From positions 1 through 25,023 of the forward strand of contig CAREUR010000015.1 in the NCBI GenBank assembly GCA_948968885.1: a DNA stretch of 25,023 nt, given 5' to 3'. The notes beneath the pieces are model-generated. The model worked only from the letters and a program-made list of their open reading frames with translations, did no database searches and was not told where the DNA came from. Positions 23,183 to 25,023 of the stretch are shown piece by piece. The translations under genes and the position numbers were made by a program. Every line of letters starts with the position of its first letter. Position 1 is the first letter of the stretch. Source of the stretch: an uncultured Eubacteriales bacterium (GTDB taxonomy: Bacteria > Bacillota > Clostridia > Oscillospirales > Acutalibacteraceae).

Positions 23183-23467
23183 CTACAATTTGATTACAGT
23201 GGTGGGGCCGCCGCCACCGATGTTGATTTCCTGTGCATCAAAGGTGCGGATACCACCAGCAGCATTTTCGAGCATCTCATCCGAGAGCTCTCCATTGGCA
23301 TTACCGTTATCTGGCTGGCAAAACAAAGCATAGGCTTTATCGAATGCGTCGGCACCTAGCTTAATTTTATAAAGATTAAGCAATTTTGTAAACTCAAAAG
23401 TATCCTTACATTCGCGCGCCTTCTTAACAAACTCCGGGTTTTTAGATTTAAATTCCTGCAAATCCAT
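23183..23467 (-). CDS. Nif11-type double-glycine leader peptide (putative RiPP precursor)
   Basis: The 94-residue product looks like a Nif11/NHLP-family precursor peptide. The first 50 residues are a charged helical leader (MDLQEFKSKNPEFVKKAREC...). At 61-72, LSDEMLENAAGG is the classic double-glycine cleavage motif for C39-peptidase exporters. Cleavage after G72 would release a 22-residue core with GGGGP, one Phe, three Thr and no Cys or Ser. The start is ATG 23467 after an AAGGGGG site, and a consensus promoter lies at 23515-23543. No modifying enzyme, peptidase or exporter gene is in the window, so the peptide is an orphan here. An alternative is a leader-like protein with a non-RiPP role. 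Confidence 0.85.
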   Translation of the reverse strand: MDLQEFKSKNPEFVKKARECKDTFEFTKLLNLYKIKLGADAFDKAYALFCQPDNGNANGELSDEMLENAAGGIRTFDAQEINIGGGGPTTVIKL

Positions 23468-23514
23468 GGTAAAAGCCCCCTTTTAATCTTTTTGAAATAA
23501 TTTTTTACAATTAA

Positions 23515-23543
23515 ATTATACACAAAAATTATAAAATAGTCAA
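23515..23543 (-). promoter_or_regulatory. Strong sigma-A promoter of the Nif11-type gene
   Basis: On the minus strand, TTGACT (23543-23538), a 17-base spacer and TATAAT (23520-23515) form one of the best promoter matches in the window, and the gene is alone behind it. Confidence 0.8.
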
Positions 23544-23632
23544 GAGATTTGTGAAAAATAAATTATAGTTATAGTAAATATAAATGTTTAAAATTATTGT
23601 GATGCAAATTATTAAAATTATTCACAAAATAG

Positions 23633-25021
23633 CTAAAGATTATTAACTATATCTTTAAAATGAGTGCCACGTTGCATAAAATTTTCGTATAGACCGAAGC
23701 TAGCGCAGGCAGGGGAAAGCGAGACGACGTCTCCGGGAGAAGCGTTGCTGCGAGCCAAATTGACCGCCTCGAGCATATCTTTAGCGTGCACGATTTTAAG
23801 CGAGTCGGCAGAAAAATTGGGCGAGTTAACCACAGCATCGCGAATTTTGCTCGCCGTTTGGCCAAGCAGAATGAGAACTTTGACCTTATCGGCAACCACA
23901 GGGCCCATCGCGTCAAACGAGATTTTTTTGTCGTAGCCGCCACAAATCAAGATAATCCGTTGCGGAAACAGGGACAAAGTCCCGCAAATAGTCCGCGTGG
24001 GGCTCGAAGCAATCGAATCGTTGTAATATTTCACGCCGTCAACCTCGCGTACAAACTCGATTCTGTGCTCGACGCCGCTAAAATTCTTGGCAACAGCGTT
24101 AATGGACTCGATCGAAACATCGCCAAAGACCGCCCCAATCGCCGCCATGTAGTTTTCCACATTGTGCCGCCCCGGAATAAGAACATCGTTCACATTAAGA
24201 ACAGGTTGAGCGTCGCCGTTTTTGGCAAAGCAGATGAAGTTGTCGCGAAGATAAACGCCGTTGTCGCAAGGGTTCTGGGCAGAAAAGAATAACCTCTCCC
24301 CACGAACATCCGCACCAAACTGCCGGGTTACCTCGTTATCCAAATTTAAAACAGCGCGAGAAAAGGCATTCTGATGGAGAATAATGTTCCGCTTGGCCTC
24401 GATGTACTCGTCCATATCTTTGTGCACGTCCAGATGGTTTGGCGAAAGATTAGTAACCACAGCGATGTCCGGGCTTTTGCGCATAGAAATCAGCTGAAAA
24501 CTAGAGAGTTCCACAACGGCAACGTTGTCTTCGCGGATGTCTTCAATGATGGGCAGCAGCGGCGTACCGATGTTTCCGCCCAGATGAACAGTCTTGCCGT
24601 CCTGCTTTAAAATCTCAGAAATTATAGTGGTGGTGGTAGTTTTGCCGTCGCTGCCAGTAACGGCGATTATTTTGCAGGGGCAAAGGTCAAAAAAAACTTC
24701 CATCTCCGAGGTAACAGCACTCCCGCGGCGACGGGCCTCAACGAGCTCTGGAGTAGAAAATTTTAGCCCCGGCGAACGAAATATAATGTCAAAATCCAGA
24801 TTTTGCAAGTATTCAGACCCCAGCATAAACTGAACATTATAGGGCCTAAGCTGATTGATCACGTCCGCCATCTGATCCTCCCGCTTAGAATCGCAAGCCG
24901 TAACCATAGCTCCCTTCTGACTAAACATCTTAATAAGCGGCAAATTAGTCCGCCCCACGCCGCAAAAGGCAACCCTCTTGCCCGCAATATAATCAAAAAA
25001 TCTGTCCACACTCTGTCGCAT
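23633..25021 (-). CDS. murD: UDP-N-acetylmuramoylalanine--D-glutamate ligase
   Basis: MurD adds D-glutamate to UDP-MurNAc-L-Ala in peptidoglycan synthesis. The visible 462 residues cover the whole Mur-ligase fold: an N-terminal Rossmann-type domain with CGVGRTNLPLI at 20-30, the ATP P-loop VTGSDGKTTT at 121-130, ELSSFQL, NLSPNHLDVH with the conserved His, and the C-terminal domain with HRIEFV, YNDSIASSPTRT and LSPACASFGLYENFMQRG. The first visible codon is ATG 25021, two bases from the window edge. It is probably the start, but the ribosome site is outside, so a small upstream extension cannot be excluded. No terminator hairpin is clear after the stop at 23633. Confidence 0.94.
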   Translation of the reverse strand: MRQSVDRFFDYIAGKRVAFCGVGRTNLPLIKMFSQKGAMVTACDSKREDQMADVINQLRPYNVQFMLGSEYLQNLDFDIIFRSPGLKFSTPELVEARRRGSAVTSEMEVFFDLCPCKIIAVTGSDGKTTTTTIISEILKQDGKTVHLGGNIGTPLLPIIEDIREDNVAVVELSSFQLISMRKSPDIAVVTNLSPNHLDVHKDMDEYIEAKRNIILHQNAFSRAVLNLDNEVTRQFGADVRGERLFFSAQNPCDNGVYLRDNFICFAKNGDAQPVLNVNDVLIPGRHNVENYMAAIGAVFGDVSIESINAVAKNFSGVEHRIEFVREVDGVKYYNDSIASSPTRTICGTLSLFPQRIILICGGYDKKISFDAMGPVVADKVKVLILLGQTASKIRDAVVNSPNFSADSLKIVHAKDMLEAVNLARSNASPGDVVSLSPACASFGLYENFMQRGTHFKDIVNNL

Positions 25022-25023
25022 AC

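Overview
The window looks like chromosomal DNA from an anaerobic, endospore-forming Firmicute of the class Clostridia, probably an uncultured gut or rumen lineage near the Oscillospiraceae. A spoIIAA-spoIIAB-sigF operon shows sporulation. The anaerobic ribonucleotide reductase pair nrdD-nrdG shows anaerobic life. Strong AAGGAGG-type ribosome sites, frequent GTG and TTG starts, and the trmK-Nif3 pair are all typical of this group. No gene can be placed to species from the sequence alone.

Layout, left to right. (1) Positions 1-1550 hold the 3' end of an AT-rich gene of unknown function, a GerQ-like spore-coat candidate, and a 124-base intergenic element that folds as a four-way cloverleaf. (2) Positions 1552-10385 are one long plus-strand run that looks like an operon: exodeoxyribonuclease III, a small Tic20/DUF4870-like membrane protein, a Gld-type ABC exporter (ATPase, permease, GldG-like protein, DUF4340 protein), two overlapping M42 aminopeptidases, a methionine gamma-lyase-family PLP enzyme and the tRNA deaminase TadA. 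(3) Positions 10398-11789 hold a small conserved-looking minus-strand gene, a 470-base AT-rich gap with a promoter and a terminator but no gene (possible small RNA), and an XRE-type regulator. (4) Positions 11846-17439 are a minus-strand block: nrdG, nrdD, Nif3-like protein, trmK, a DUF1858 redox-disulfide protein, a zinc-ribbon protein and an aberrant tRNA-like gene. (5) Positions 17806-23081 hold mtnN (plus), spoIIA operon and folC (minus), and trpS (plus) behind a long structured leader. (6) Positions 23183-25021 hold an orphan Nif11-type leader peptide with its own consensus promoter, and murD.

Most of the window is housekeeping. The parts that deserve a second look are the intergenic structures and the orphan peptide: the cloverleaf at 1332-1455, the tRNA-like gene with an oversized anticodon loop at 17362-17439, the trpS leader at 21876-22082, the candidate small RNA at about 10823-11084, the 31-bp repeat pair at 18555 and 18686, and the double-glycine precursor peptide at 23183-23467. 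All function calls come from recognised motifs and gene order read by eye; no database search was possible.
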